Both the position numbers and the translations under genes were made by a program. From UBA1368 sp964563125 (GTDB lineage Bacteria > Bacillota > Syntrophomonadia > Syntrophomonadales > Syntrophomonadaceae), in assembly GCA_964563125.1 (NCBI GenBank), contig CAZLVY010000082.1, positions 1 through 6,185 of the forward strand: DNA of 6,185 nt, written 5' to 3'. The notes under the pieces are model-generated. The model was not told the DNA's origin. It did no database searches and was given only the letters and a program-made list of their open reading frames with translations. Positions within the stretch are counted from its first letter, which is position 1. Each line of letters opens with the position of its first letter. Below, piece after piece: positions 5,913 through 6,185 of this stretch.

Positions 5913-5982
5913 GGAGCGCTCAGTGACCGCCTCCACAAAGAATTATTACATATACTTGTAGGGGCGCACAGTGTGCGCCAGC
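5913..5982. repeat. Two related GC-rich hairpin units (possible intergenic repeat)
   Basis: The unit at 5961-5982 contains a perfect dyad, GGCGCACA-G-TGTGCGCC (5963-5979), preceded by TTGTAGG. The unit at 5913-5934 is identical to it at 16 of 22 positions, including the shared CAGTG centre, and is itself an imperfect dyad (GGAG...TCAGTGA...CTCC). The offset is 48 bp. The GC-rich units stand out from AT-rich surroundings. They resemble the short TAGGGGCG-type palindromes dispersed in many anaerobe genomes (from memory). No T-run follows, so they are not typical terminators. Confidence 0.5.
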
Positions 5983-6087
5983 TAAAATTTTAATCTAATA
6001 AAAGGAATATAGAGGAGATTAGAGAATTAATAATAGTAGAAAATGTCATATTTTTTTGTGAATTATTATAGCTTAGTTACATTAATG

Positions 6088-6116
6088 AAACTGCCAGGAT
6101 AGGGGGCAGTTTTTTT
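6088..6116 (+). terminator. Intrinsic terminator, probable end of the riboswitch operon
   Basis: AAACTGCC (6088-6095) pairs perfectly with GGCAGTTT (6105-6112) around a 9-nt loop, with seven Ts at 6110-6116. It lies about 200 nt after the lipoprotein stop with no gene between, so the transcript would carry a long 3' untranslated region containing the two GC-rich hairpins. Confidence 0.85.
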
Positions 6117-6185
6117 GATTTTAGACAAGCAAGAAGCTAAGAACTTGCTAGCGATTGCAGACTAATTGTTGGTTAATTTTAGTCA

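Noticed and set aside
5963..5979. Perfect GC-rich hairpin considered as the terminator of the lipoprotein gene
   Set aside because: It is not followed by a T-tract; a proper terminator occurs at 6088-6116.
6043..6102. 19-codon open frame starting at ATG 6043
   Set aside because: Its only ribosome-binding-like sequence is more than 20 nt away, and the frame runs into the terminator stem.
6128..6149. Small inverted repeat AGCAAG...CTTGCT
   Set aside because: Six-base arms with a 10-nt loop and no T-run or promoter context; expected by chance in this composition.

Overview
The window (about 45% GC by eye) reads as chromosomal DNA of a low-to-moderate GC Firmicute, probably an anaerobic Clostridia-type organism. 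This rests on strong AGGAGG-type ribosome binding sites, a TTG start, intrinsic terminators with T-runs, the Bacillus-like speE-speB gene order, and a cobalamin riboswitch that ends in a terminator. The exact genus cannot be read from the sequence. All five genes lie on the + strand in three transcription units.

Unit 1 (1-1845): speE (spermidine synthase) and speB (agmatinase), 2 nt apart, closed by a terminator at 1801-1845. SpeB makes putrescine from agmatine and SpeE adds an aminopropyl group to make spermidine. The promoter lies outside the window; bases 1-46 hold nothing I can assign.

Unit 2 (about 1887-3850): a stand-alone gene for a large (611-residue) acyl-CoA dehydrogenase, with its own -10 element and terminator. 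A FadR-operator-like dyad lies upstream, inside the hairpin of the preceding terminator.

Unit 3 (3875-6116) is the most interesting part. A near-consensus promoter drives a cobalamin riboswitch with a transcription-termination platform (3928-4179). It controls two exported proteins. The first is a 339-residue secreted alpha/alpha-toroid protein of the prenyltransferase/squalene-oxidase repeat superfamily. The second is a 207-residue lipoprotein with a C-terminal DUF4430 (transcobalamin C-terminal-like) domain. Animal intrinsic factor and transcobalamin consist of the same two folds fused: an alpha/alpha barrel followed by a small beta domain that together enclose B12. The unit therefore looks like a two-gene, surface-exposed, B12-repressed 'split transcobalamin' for corrinoid capture. 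The function is inferred; no transporter gene is in view.

The last 295 bases (5891-6185) contain no gene. They hold two related GC-rich hairpins (5913-5982) and a terminator (6088-6116); I see nothing assignable in 6117-6185.
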